From: Rahnella woolbedingensis
GTDB lineage: Bacteria > Pseudomonadota > Gammaproteobacteria > Enterobacterales > Enterobacteriaceae
Reading direction: 5' to 3'
Length of the DNA stretch: 64,000 bases
Assembly (NCBI RefSeq): GCF_003602095.1
Contig: NZ_RAHH01000024.1
Coordinates: 27,007-91,006, forward strand
Under the pieces are notes generated by a model. The model saw only the letters and a program-made list of their open reading frames with translations. It searched no databases and was not told where the DNA came from. Both the position numbers and the translations under genes were made by a program. This document shows positions 53,349 through 62,048 of the stretch, in pieces. Position 1 is the first letter of the stretch. The number at the start of each line of letters is the position of its first letter.

Positions 53349-53892
53349 TAGAAAGCCCTTCCCTGTGGGTAAGAAGCCCCTCATTTTTATATTACTTCCT
53401 GTCACTGCATTGCTGTTTGTCTTATATGGCATCTTCCTGAAAAGTGATCAGCATGAGTTTCCGGTTAATATTCCCTGCCGGGGAAGTATGATAGTGGAAG
53501 CACAATATGATCATCAGAAAGCAAAAATGGTAACTTCCCTGTACTTCAGCTTTCTTGATAAGCAAAAAATTTTAGTTTCACTTAGCGGGACTGCATATTT
53601 ATACGATCAGGAAGGAAAACTGATAAACAGAAAAACGCTGCTGAGAAATATCTATTATGACCATGTACAGGAGAACAAAGTGACCGATACCTATTCCATG
53701 ACCAGCAGCCAGATAAACGTTGATAGCATCGACAATATGGACTGGGAGACTTCCTCGCTGTTGCTGATAAACAGTTTTTTTCTGACCGGCCATACCGACA
53801 CGATGGTGTTGAAAAAATATGACGACAACACCATGCTGATAGAAAATAATCAGTCTTCATTTGCCATATGCGCCTTCAATAAAACGCTTTAA
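53338..53892 (+). CDS. FidL-like inner-membrane protein
   Basis: 184 residues: membrane helix about 14-34, then a periplasmic domain with two cysteines (about 47 and 178) and the pattern YFSFLDKQKILVSLSGTAYLYD...DTYSMTSSQI found in FidL-like proteins encoded beside ToxR-like regulators. It may modulate its partner as ToxS does ToxR; this is inference. ATG at 53338 overlaps the regulator gene. AT-rich. Convergent with the small HTH gene, 24 bases apart. Confidence 0.72.
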   Translation: MISDRKPFPVGKKPLIFILLPVTALLFVLYGIFLKSDQHEFPVNIPCRGSMIVEAQYDHQKAKMVTSLYFSFLDKQKILVSLSGTAYLYDQEGKLINRKTLLRNIYYDHVQENKVTDTYSMTSSQINVDSIDNMDWETSSLLLINSFFLTGHTDTMVLKKYDDNTMLIENNQSSFAICAFNKTL

Positions 53893-53916
53893 AATCAGCA
53901 GGCTGGCTGTCTCCCG

Positions 53917-54189
53917 TTATTTAAAGTAGAGATACAAATGAAAACCGCAAGCTTGGGCATATCGAGACAGTGTACTAAAGCTTGCCTGAGCTGGCCGCTT
54001 TTCGAGCCGCGTGATGGCCGGCGGTGTGATCCCGAGTCGTCTGGCCAGTTCAGTTTTACTCAATCCGGCATCTTCGCGCAGAGTTTGCAGCAGGGCGTGA
54101 ATGTGTGACTCTGCGATAAGTTCAGGTGCCTGGGCGGAGTAGACGGGTTCCTCCAGCGCCTGAGCCCGTAATTTTGCCGTTCTTAGCAT
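53917..54189 (-). CDS. Small XRE-type HTH protein at the end of the fimbrial operon
   Basis: 90 residues with an XRE helix-turn-helix at about 33-85 (LREDAGLSKTELARRLGITPPAITRLEKR) and a C-terminal ACGFHLYLYF strand as in HigA-like antitoxins. It starts 23 bases after the adhesin gene, on the same strand, with GGGAG 6 bases before the ATG, so it is probably the last gene of the fimbrial operon. HTH genes at this place (MrpJ of Proteus MR/P fimbriae) repress motility. No toxin gene is adjacent, which argues against a simple toxin-antitoxin pair. Confidence 0.75.
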   Translation of the reverse strand: MLRTAKLRAQALEEPVYSAQAPELIAESHIHALLQTLREDAGLSKTELARRLGITPPAITRLEKRPAQASFSTLSRYAQACGFHLYLYFK

Positions 54190-54212
54190 ATCGTTCTCCC
54201 TTATCTTTGCGG

Positions 54213-55184
54213 TCAGTAATAGTTAATCTTGACGATCACTGACGCATCAAACTGCCCGAGAGAAAGAGTTTTTCCCGGGATCGCACTCAGCTTTGCAGTG
54301 AAGTTTTTGGTGACCTCATTCACATTATTCAGCTCTGCAAAATCATCGTACCGGTTGAAAGTGATCGCTTGCTGCTGATCGTTGTAAAGCATCAGCTTCG
54401 CGCCGTTTGAAAGGTCTATCGCAGTACTGTCCAGCAGCGGACTGGCTGTTGAAAATTCAGCCTGCAGCGAAAAATTATCCAGACACCCTTGTTTGACGGC
54501 TTTGATGGCAAACGGCAGCGAAATACCTGACGACCGCGAAAGTGTCGTGCTTTGAATCACGCCAAAATCCACAATCTGCGATTCCGGATACACTTTCAGG
54601 TCAGAACCACAGGCCAGAAAACGGATCCCCTGCAAGCCCGAAAGGTTATATTTAAGGTTTTTAGCACCGGGTGATTTGTTAATCCCCCTGCTGCCATCAA
54701 GCTGGAAAACGGTGAACTGGTCAGCCCCCTGATAATGCCCGCTGGAAGGCGCATTGCCGCTGACTTTGATATAAAGGCGAAACGTCACGTTGACCGTTAC
54801 ATTCTGGCCTTTTTTGATAGGCGCACTGTTGGTACTCAGTCTTTGTTCGTTCTGTTCCAGATCCTGTCCGTTGTAACTGACGCCCAGCAATAACCCCTCA
54901 CCTATCGACTGAGACTTAGGGTTAAAGTAGAAATGCACAACGTCGATAATCGAGCCTAAAACATTGTCGCAGTAAGCCGTGACGTTGATGTCATTCGATT
55001 CCCAGATCTTGGTTCCGACCGGAACATTCGCGGGGATCGCCAGTTGCCCTACCGGTATCGCCGGTTTATCCACGATCCCGGTGCCTTTCTCCACACAATC
55101 GAGCGCCAGAGCGCTGCGGGAGAATACAAATAGCAGGATGAGGATTACCATCCGGCAAGTGGGTAATCTGCAAATATCAGGCAT
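54213..55184 (-). CDS. Fimbrial tip adhesin (two-domain)
   Basis: 323 residues: signal peptide (about 1-27, ending SALA), an N-terminal domain of about 170 residues with Cys pairs (LDCVEKG, TAYCDNV) likely to bind receptor, and a C-terminal pilin domain (about 195-323) with FLACGS...KQGCLDNFS and terminal VIVKINYY for donor-strand exchange. It is the fourth gene of the operon. Receptor unknown. Confidence 0.78.
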   Translation of the reverse strand: MPDICRLPTCRMVILILLFVFSRSALALDCVEKGTGIVDKPAIPVGQLAIPANVPVGTKIWESNDINVTAYCDNVLGSIIDVVHFYFNPKSQSIGEGLLLGVSYNGQDLEQNEQRLSTNSAPIKKGQNVTVNVTFRLYIKVSGNAPSSGHYQGADQFTVFQLDGSRGINKSPGAKNLKYNLSGLQGIRFLACGSDLKVYPESQIVDFGVIQSTTLSRSSGISLPFAIKAVKQGCLDNFSLQAEFSTASPLLDSTAIDLSNGAKLMLYNDQQQAITFNRYDDFAELNNVNEVTKNFTAKLSAIPGKTLSLGQFDASVIVKINYY

Positions 55185-55238
55185 AACAATCCCTTTTCTT
55201 TGAGGTAATTCCGTTCAGTGAGGCTTCTCACGTGGTTG

Positions 55239-55973
55239 TTATCGCTTATCATCCTTGCTGATGAGCTGACATTGCACGGACGGGCAGTTGTACTGATTAA
55301 CCTGAAGACCGCCATAATCATCCATGTAGCCCAGGCTGTAACGGTCGCTGACGTACTGACTGCCGGTCAGCGATTGCGTTGCAAACGGCGCCAGCATCAC
55401 GCTGTCAAAACCCGATGCATTACCTTTGTTGTCTTTGCCCAGATACCCGACGGTGATGTAAAAAGGTGTCGGGTTCGTCAGTGTCAGACCCTCACTGAGC
55501 CGCGTAACCTGCAGCTGTTCCTGCCAGTTGGCTTTCAACAGTTTCCTCAGTTCTGCCGGGCGAAAGAACAACTTCACGCGGCTTTGGATCGCCACCTGCA
55601 TCACGTTGGCCATATCACTTTTTGGCGGCACTTCCCGCACGTTGAAATAGAACAGCGACTCACGGTCTTTTGGTAAACCGGCGGTTTCCGGCAATTGCAG
55701 GATACGGATCTGGCTTTTCTGGCCAGCATCGATACGCTGCATCGGTGGCAGGGCCACCAGCGGCGAAGTGATTTTTTCGCCCTGCGCGTTCTCCAGCCAG
55801 ACCTGCGCCAGATAAGGCAACTCCTTGCTCTGGTTCTCGAGCATGACGCTGACGGATTTATCGCTGGCGTTGTAGATGATGCGCGTCCGGTCAAGATTCA
55901 CTGCGGCTAATGCCGGAGAACATGCTCCGGCCAGCATCAGTACGGCAGCACAGCGTAAAATCAGTTTTTTCAT
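55239..55973 (-). CDS. Periplasmic fimbrial chaperone (PapD/FimC family)
   Basis: 244 residues: signal peptide ending PALA (about 23), two Ig-like domains. The conserved start VNLDRTRIIYNASDKSVSVML, the SLFYFNVREVPPKS loop and NPTPFYITV identify the family. It caps pilins and delivers them to the usher. The start at 55973 has GGGAAG upstream; an in-frame ATG at 56030 lies within the usher gene. Confidence 0.92.
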   Translation of the reverse strand: MKKLILRCAAVLMLAGACSPALAAVNLDRTRIIYNASDKSVSVMLENQSKELPYLAQVWLENAQGEKITSPLVALPPMQRIDAGQKSQIRILQLPETAGLPKDRESLFYFNVREVPPKSDMANVMQVAIQSRVKLFFRPAELRKLLKANWQEQLQVTRLSEGLTLTNPTPFYITVGYLGKDNKGNASGFDSVMLAPFATQSLTGSQYVSDRYSLGYMDDYGGLQVNQYNCPSVQCQLISKDDKR

Positions 55974-56020
55974 CAGGTTCTTCCCTTGCTTATGCGATCC
56001 CTTCAGACCGCTTTTCATCG

Positions 56021-58522
56021 TTATCTGCATGGCAGTAATACCTGCCCTGAACGGGTTTCAGGCTGCGGCGGCACCTGAACCTGGCATTGCTGGTCGTCTC
56101 CCCAGCGGACGGTCAGAGATTTTTCGCCTGACACCCCGGCCAGATAGGCCAGACCGCCGTCACCGATGAGTCCGGCTTCGAAACCGGAGCTGTTGTCGGT
56201 CACTGACGCTCCCAGTGGCGGATGACTGCCATCTTTCAGGCGGATCACCGCCATCAGACGCTCACCTTTAATCGCGCGGATTTTGCGAAAACCTATCGCC
56301 CCTTCGGTCAGGGTTTTGCTGACAACCGAGCTGTAGACTTCCACGTCATCCGGCAAATGGTTCACATCAACGCGGATATCAGAGGTCTGATAGCTGGACA
56401 CGCCATTCACCACCGCAATGCCATAATCATTGGTCACTGACGCGCCGTCGCTTATCGGGATGCCTTTTACGCCGGTGGACAACATCATGCGAGGCTCGCT
56501 GCCCGCGCTGCTCTGATGCAAGGCCGCACCCGCCGCGGTGGCGGTAAATGAGCCGTACCAGTTCGCGTTCACCGCACGGTAATCGTTATTTTTCACGCTG
56601 CCGTTGGCGCCGAACTGTCCATACGGCGACATGTGCTGATAGTTAGCGCGGAACACGCCGTTACCTTTTTGCACGTCCGGACTGCTGCCGCCCGCGCCAA
56701 CGCGCCAGGTATTGTTCGGATCCTGACTGTTGTAGTACGACGCTGTTTGCGAGAAGCCGTCTTGCGAATCCTGTTGTGCGTCGTAGCTGATTTGCTGTCC
56801 TGAAGACAGCGGCAGGCTAAGCGAGAGGAACATCTGATTTTCATCGGTGCTGCGGTAATTCAGCTTGCTGGCCGAAAAGGTGGCAGACACGCCGGTAAAG
56901 CGCCCGATATCGAAAATCTTGCTGACGGACACGCTGTAGTTGTTACTCGGATCCTCATTCCAGTAGACCTTATGCGTCGCCGACAGATACATTGTGATCG
57001 CAGGCCATGGCAGATACTGGTTCGCCGTAATGGTGTACGTTTGTTTGTCATCGCGGGAATAGCCGTCGCCGTTCACCTTGTCGAGGTACTGGTTAAAAGA
57101 CATAAACGTCTTTTGTGAGAAGCGATAACCGGCAAACGTAATCTGACTGCCGGTCGAATCAAAACGTTTGGAATAGTTGGCGCGATAGCTGAAACCGGTT
57201 TGTTTACCCGCATCTGGCACGGTCGCTGAAGAGCGCGTCACGTCAAAAGACACCGCCCCAAGTTTTTGCAGGTTTTGCCCGACACCCAGCGCCTGCGCCT
57301 GATAATTTCCCGTTGTCGAAATCAGGCCGCCGTAAAGCGAGAAGTCATTCAGCGCGCCCCAGGACATTTCTCCACTGTAAAAACCCGGTTGCAAAACGCG
57401 GTTGCTGCTGCCGGTGGTCGGTTTACCCATTGCCGTCTTAAAGCGCACCTGGCCTTTACGGGTCAGAAAGGGAATGGTGGCCGTCGTCACCTGATAGGTT
57501 GTGACGCTGCCATTTTCCTCTTCAATTTTGACGTCCAGCGCACCCTGCACCGCTTCGGTCAGATCCTGAACCACGAACGGCCCCGGCGAAACGTTAGTCT
57601 GGTAAATCACCCGCCCGTTCTGGCTGATACTCACTTTGGCGTTAGTTTTGGCGATCCCGGTCACTTGCGGCGCATAGCCCCGCAACGACGGCGGCAACAT
57701 GCGCTGATCGCTGTTCAGAGACGCGCCAAGAAAGCGGAATGAATCGAAAATGTCAGAGCTCAGGTAAGTTTGTCCGCCAGTCAGACGAGCGCCGATCGAG
57801 GGCAATGCCCGGTATACGTATTTCTGCGTCCAGGTGAAATTATCGCTGGCAGGCGTACCTGACGTGCGTGAATTGGAATATTGATAATCCGCACGGGCAC
57901 GCCAGGCCCCGAGGTTAAAACCGGTGGTGCCGTAGCTGCTAAAGCTGGTCGAGGTATCGCCCTGTTGCGGCATGTAGCGGCTGCCCAGGAGGTTATAGTC
58001 AAGCAGAGCACCGTTAACACCTTCATCCCATTGTGAAGGGGGCACCCAGTTTTGATCATGGAACGTCAGCCAGGCCTGCGGAATACTGATATTCAGCGTC
58101 TGCCTTTCCTGGTCGTAACGGGTGGTGACTTCCGGCAGTTTATCCAGCGACGTACATTCGCCGTGATGCCACAGGGTAATTTTTTCCCGTGCTGATTTAG
58201 TCAGATCGAATTTATCCACCAGCGAAGGCGGTGAACATAACCGGCTATTTTTATTGTCTTCGTTCGGAATATATTGAATGAGGCTCTGGTCGCCCAGAGT
58301 ACGGCCATTGAGTATCACATCCAGTAAATATTCGCCAGGCGCGATGTAATTGGCGACCTGAAAACGCGATAAATCGACGTTATTGCGATCGGCAGAATCA
58401 ATAAAGTTAACGTTAAATTCGACCGCCAGGCTTCTGATTGAAATTAAGCATCCCGACAAAAGGAAAATAAGCCATAAGCTTCTCCCCGTCCTTGTCGATG
58501 TTCCATCCATCGCAAACAACAT
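56021..58522 (-). CDS. Outer-membrane fimbrial usher (FimD/PapC family)
   Basis: 833 residues: signal peptide (about 1-33), periplasmic N domain (VEFNVNFIDSADRNNVDLSRF), 24-strand barrel with plug (GYAPQVTGIAKTNAKVSISQNGRVIYQTNVSPGPF in segments about 285-340), and a C-terminal domain with a Cys pair (QCQVQVPPQ...LPC). It assembles and exports the fimbria. The usher precedes the chaperone, as in Pap/MR/P-type operons rather than type 1. The ribosome site is weak, in keeping with low expression relative to pilin. Confidence 0.94.
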   Translation of the reverse strand: MLFAMDGTSTRTGRSLWLIFLLSGCLISIRSLAVEFNVNFIDSADRNNVDLSRFQVANYIAPGEYLLDVILNGRTLGDQSLIQYIPNEDNKNSRLCSPPSLVDKFDLTKSAREKITLWHHGECTSLDKLPEVTTRYDQERQTLNISIPQAWLTFHDQNWVPPSQWDEGVNGALLDYNLLGSRYMPQQGDTSTSFSSYGTTGFNLGAWRARADYQYSNSRTSGTPASDNFTWTQKYVYRALPSIGARLTGGQTYLSSDIFDSFRFLGASLNSDQRMLPPSLRGYAPQVTGIAKTNAKVSISQNGRVIYQTNVSPGPFVVQDLTEAVQGALDVKIEEENGSVTTYQVTTATIPFLTRKGQVRFKTAMGKPTTGSSNRVLQPGFYSGEMSWGALNDFSLYGGLISTTGNYQAQALGVGQNLQKLGAVSFDVTRSSATVPDAGKQTGFSYRANYSKRFDSTGSQITFAGYRFSQKTFMSFNQYLDKVNGDGYSRDDKQTYTITANQYLPWPAITMYLSATHKVYWNEDPSNNYSVSVSKIFDIGRFTGVSATFSASKLNYRSTDENQMFLSLSLPLSSGQQISYDAQQDSQDGFSQTASYYNSQDPNNTWRVGAGGSSPDVQKGNGVFRANYQHMSPYGQFGANGSVKNNDYRAVNANWYGSFTATAAGAALHQSSAGSEPRMMLSTGVKGIPISDGASVTNDYGIAVVNGVSSYQTSDIRVDVNHLPDDVEVYSSVVSKTLTEGAIGFRKIRAIKGERLMAVIRLKDGSHPPLGASVTDNSSGFEAGLIGDGGLAYLAGVSGEKSLTVRWGDDQQCQVQVPPQPETRSGQVLLPCR

Positions 58523-58589
58523 AATAAAATCACTTTTTGCTTTTATAGATCAAACATAAACCCCTGGCGCAGGTGCACCTGGAAAATAA

Positions 58590-58607
58590 AGGGGAGATAA
58601 CTCCCCT
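58590..58607 (-). terminator. Attenuator hairpin between the pilin and usher genes
   Basis: AGGGGAG / CTCCCCT with a 4-base loop; on the minus strand TTATTTT follows. It lies 16 bases past the pilin stop and would lower expression of the downstream genes relative to pilin. Confidence 0.75.
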
Positions 58608-58622
58608 AAATAATAACAATGC

Positions 58623-59204
58623 TTATTTATAGTTCAGGGCGTATGTTGCCTGAGAAACGATAGTACCGGTCGAAACAGGCTGAGTGTTGGCTTCAACGCG
58701 CGCAGCAAATACCAGCTCATTGTTGCCACTGACAAGATTAATATCTTTAGAGGTATCACCGACTTTCAGCAGATCGCCGTTCGCATCAATCAGACGAATG
58801 CCTGCGCCCTTGGCACTGCCGGTGTTGGCCAGCAATTCAGTCGCGCTGCTGTCAGGTGTACCGGCAAAAGAAACGGCTACTTTAGACATCGCCGGATATT
58901 CAACAGTACCCGCAGTTTGTGCAGTCAGGTCGCAGCCTTGCAGATGAATGGTGTAGTTAACGTTTTGAGAATATTTATTGCCGCTTTCCAGCACCTTATT
59001 CGCTACCTGGCCCATATTCACATTAATGTCCTCATCCCCTGGAGCAATAGAGCAAGGCGCATTAATAACGGTTCCGGTGAAATGAATACGACCAGAGCCC
59101 TGATCGGTTCCGGTCGGTGGTGTAGTAACATCGTCTGCGAAAGCTGAAGCAGAAATAAGGGCAGATAAAGCAATAACCAGTGTCTTGTTCTTGGCGTTAA
59201 ACAT
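58623..59204 (-). CDS. Major fimbrial subunit (FimA family)
   Basis: 193 residues: signal peptide 1-23 (SASAFA), a short Thr/Gly-rich donor strand, and a pilin fold with the Cys pair in INAPCSIAPG and LQGCDL and the terminal ATYALNYK with penultimate Tyr. First gene of the operon, ribosome site AAGGA. Strong hairpin follows. Confidence 0.9.
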   Translation of the reverse strand: MFNAKNKTLVIALSALISASAFADDVTTPPTGTDQGSGRIHFTGTVINAPCSIAPGDEDINVNMGQVANKVLESGNKYSQNVNYTIHLQGCDLTAQTAGTVEYPAMSKVAVSFAGTPDSSATELLANTGSAKGAGIRLIDANGDLLKVGDTSKDINLVSGNNELVFAARVEANTQPVSTGTIVSQATYALNYK

Positions 59205-59720
59205 AGTAAGTCCTTGAGATTGTAACGGTAGCTATTAAGCAGTAAGCCGCTGTTAAGCGATATTATTCGCTGTACCGAAGAGAGCACCCCTCTCTTGCCA
59301 GATCAATATACTGATATTTTAAATTTAACGTTATAATAATTTGCTCAATGCAAATATTAAGAGTTTTACACTCGGATTAATCTTTAAACATTGCCATTAT
59401 GAATGGAAATTAACTCATAGGTTAAAATAAATGATATTAAATGTTCTGCAATGAATAATAACATTCGCATTAGATGAGGTAAGTTAAGCTTTATTTAACC
59501 AATTCATTACATTTTTAATCATAAATTTTTACCAACGCGCATTTTTTTCCTTTCATAGCCCCCTTTTATTTCTGTGGTCTGCCCCGCAGTGACCATGCGC
59601 ATATCTTGCTGTTTTTACTCTGCTTGCGTGATCTGACCCCCAAAAACCAAACAAAGCCAAACCGCAAACTACACTTAACCTTTGATTGACATATCATTAA
59701 CAAATTAAAGGAGAAAAACC
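59205..59720. other. 516-bp AT-rich intergenic region between the pilin gene and acs
   Basis: Divergent promoter region with no ORF. Short dyads: AAGAGAG/CTCTCTT (59278-59296), CCATT-N3-AATGG (59394-59406) and TTAAC-N6-GTTAA (59410-59425). No long inverted repeat pair of a fim-type invertible switch was found. acs in E. coli is CRP-activated, but no good CRP dyad was seen here. Confidence 0.5.
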
Positions 59721-61682
59721 ATGAGCCATGTTTATAAGCATCCTATTCCTGCCTCTCTGGCAGAACGTACCCTGATCACACCTGAGAAATATCAGCAGTT
59801 TTATCAACAGTCTGTAGAAGACCCGGATGTATTCTGGGCCGAGCAGGCGAAAGTTTTGGATTGGATCAAACCTTTCACAAAAGTGAAGAACACGTCATTC
59901 GCGCCGGGAAATATTGATATCCGCTGGTTTGAGGACGGTACGCTCAATCTGGCTGCGAACTGTCTGGATCGTCATTTAACAGAGAAAGGCGATCAGACAG
60001 CGTTAATTTGGGAAGGTGATGACCCAAACGCTGAAAACAAACACGTCACCTATAAACAGCTTCATCATGATGTCTGTCAGTTCGCGAATGTACTGAAAGG
60101 ACTGGGCGTTAAAAAAGGCGACGTTGTCGCTATTTATATGCCGATGGTGCCGGAAGCTGCCGTTGCCATGCTGGCCTGCGCGCGTATTGGTGCCGTGCAT
60201 TCCGTTATCTTTGCCGGCTTCTCACCGGAAGCCGTCGCTGGCCGTATTATCGACTCCAGCGCCAAAGTGGTGATCACCGCAGATGAAGGACTGCGCGCGG
60301 GTCGTACTATTCCACTCAAGCAGAACGTTGACGATGCGCTGAAAAATCCTTCTGTCACCAGCGTGACACATTCCATAATTTTCAAACGCACCGGCAAACA
60401 GGGCGAATGGAAAGAAGGTCGTGATATCTGGTGGCATGATGCGATTGATGGCGTCTCGGCTGATTGTCCGGCTGAAGAAATGAAAGCGGAAGATCCGCTC
60501 TTTATCCTTTATACCTCCGGTTCCACCGGCAAGCCAAAAGGTGTGCTGCATACCACCGGCGGCTATCTGGTTTATGCCGCGCTCACGTTCAAATACACCT
60601 TTGATTATCACGACGGGGACATCTACTGGTGTACCGCTGACGTTGGCTGGGTAACAGGTCACAGCTATTTGCTCTACGGACCGCTGGCCTGCGGCGCAAT
60701 CAGCCTGATGTTTGAGGGTGTGCCGAATTATCCGACGCCTGCACGTATGGCGCAGGTCATTGATAAACACAAAGTGAATATCCTTTATACCGCACCTACC
60801 GCTATCCGTGCGCTGATGGCCGAAGGCGATAAAGCGATTGAAGGCACCAGCCGTGAATCATTGCGGATTATGGGTTCTGTGGGTGAACCGATTAACCCGG
60901 AAGCCTGGGAGTGGTATTACAAAACGATTGGTAACAGCCAATGCCCGATTGTCGATACCTGGTGGCAAACCGAAACCGGTGGTTTCATGATAACGCCATT
61001 ACCGGGTGCTACTGAGCTTAAAGCCGGTTCGGCAACAAGACCGTTCTTTGGGGTTCAGCCTGCACTGGTAGATAACGAAGGTGTCCCACAGGAAGGTGCG
61101 TGCGAGGGTAATCTGGTCATCACCGATTCATGGCCCGGACAGGCGCGCACGCTGTTTGGCGATCATGACCGCTTCGAACAGACCTATTTCTCAACCTTCA
61201 AAAACATGTATTTCAGCGGAGACGGTGCCCGTCGTGATGAAGACGGTTATTACTGGATAACCGGCCGTGTGGATGATGTGCTGAATATTTCCGGCCATCG
61301 TCTGGGAACAGCTGAAATTGAATCCGCATTAGTTTCACATCCTAAAATTGCCGAAGCCGCTGTTGTGGGGATCCCTCATAACATCAAAGGACAGGCTATT
61401 TATGCCTACATCACACTAAATCACGGCGAAGAACCGACACCGGAGCTCTATACCGAGGTACGCAACTGGGTGCGTAAAGAGATAGGGTCCATCGCCACAC
61501 CGGACGTTCTTCACTGGACCGATTCATTACCTAAAACCCGCTCTGGTAAAATTATGCGCCGTATCCTGCGCAAAATTGCTGCCGGTGACACCAGTAATCT
61601 GGGAGATACCTCTACGCTGGCGGATCCGGGTGTCGTCGACAAATTGTTGGAAGAAAAACAATCAATGAAAGTGCCGTCGTAA
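59721..61682 (+). CDS. acs: Acetyl-CoA synthetase (AMP-forming)
   Basis: 653 residues. AMP-binding P-loop [11 protein letters not shown], the TWWQTETGG motif, the hinge segment [17 protein letters not shown] and the C-terminal [11 protein letters not shown], whose Lys is the known acetylation site. It scavenges acetate as acetyl-CoA. It leads acs-yjcH-actP; AAAGGAG lies 8 bases before the ATG. Confidence 0.98.
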   Translation: MSHVYKHPIPASLAERTLITPEKYQQFYQQSVEDPDVFWAEQAKVLDWIKPFTKVKNTSFAPGNIDIRWFEDGTLNLAANCLDRHLTEKGDQTALIWEGDDPNAENKHVTYKQLHHDVCQFANVLKGLGVKKGDVVAIYMPMVPEAAVAMLACARIGAVHSVIFAGFSPEAVAGRIIDSSAKVVITADEGLRAGRTIPLKQNVDDALKNPSVTSVTHSIIFKRTGKQGEWKEGRDIWWHDAIDGVSADCPAEEMKAEDPLFILYTSGSTGKPKGVLHTTGGYLVYAALTFKYTFDYHDGDIYWCTADVGWVTGHSYLLYGPLACGAISLMFEGVPNYPTPARMAQVIDKHKVNILYTAPTAIRALMAEGDKAIEGTSRESLRIMGSVGEPINPEAWEWYYKTIGNSQCPIVDTWWQTETGGFMITPLPGATELKAGSATRPFFGVQPALVDNEGVPQEGACEGNLVITDSWPGQARTLFGDHDRFEQTYFSTFKNMYFSGDGARRDEDGYYWITGRVDDVLNISGHRLGTAEIESALVSHPKIAEAAVVGIPHNIKGQAIYAYITLNHGEEPTPELYTEVRNWVRKEIGSIATPDVLHWTDSLPKTRSGKIMRRILRKIAAGDTSNLGDTSTLADPGVVDKLLEEKQSMKVPS

Positions 61683-61736
61683 TTTTCACCGCCCTGGCGC
61701 GGTGAACTCTATCAATGCCTCACAGGAGTCACTGAG

Positions 61737-62048
61737 ATGAATGATCTCATTTATCAGAGAGTTGTAAATAATCCACGCTTCAGGGAACTGGTGCAAAAAC
61801 GCAGCCGTTTTGCCTGGTTACTTTCAGCGATCACGCTGGTTCTGTACGTTGCCTTTATCCTGCTTATTGCCTTCGACCCGCAGTGGCTGGGAACCCCGCT
61901 CTATGAAGGAGCCACGATTACCCGTGGTATTCCAGTTGGAGTGGGGCTAATCGTTATCTCTTTCGTTCTGACCGGAATTTATGTCATCCGCGCAAACGGG
62001 GAATTTGACCGGCTCACTGCAGATATTATCCGCGAGGTGCAGCCATGA
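61737..62048 (+). CDS. yjcH: YjcH family inner-membrane protein (DUF485)
   Basis: 103 residues, two membrane helices (about 27-48 and 65-85), DUF485. Always linked to actP; its role in acetate transport is not settled. Its stop overlaps the actP start (ATGA). Confidence 0.95.
   Translation: MNDLIYQRVVNNPRFRELVQKRSRFAWLLSAITLVLYVAFILLIAFDPQWLGTPLYEGATITRGIPVGVGLIVISFVLTGIYVIRANGEFDRLTADIIREVQP

Noticed and set aside
53917..54189. Type II toxin-antitoxin pair
   Set aside because: Only the HTH gene is present; neighbours are an adhesin and a FidL-like protein, neither a toxin.
48397..59720. Search for an island boundary (integrase, att copy of the tRNA-Phe 3' end, IS elements)
   Set aside because: No recombinase or transposase frame and no second copy of the tRNA end was seen by eye.
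59205..59720. Possible phase-variable invertible promoter for the fimbrial operon
   Set aside because: The inverted repeats are short and close together (5-7 bases); no distant matching pair and no fimB/fimE-type recombinase.
59560..59720. CRP dyads upstream of acs (partial TGTGG and CGTGA halves near 59573 and 59627)
   Set aside because: Neither has a recognisable second half at N6 spacing.
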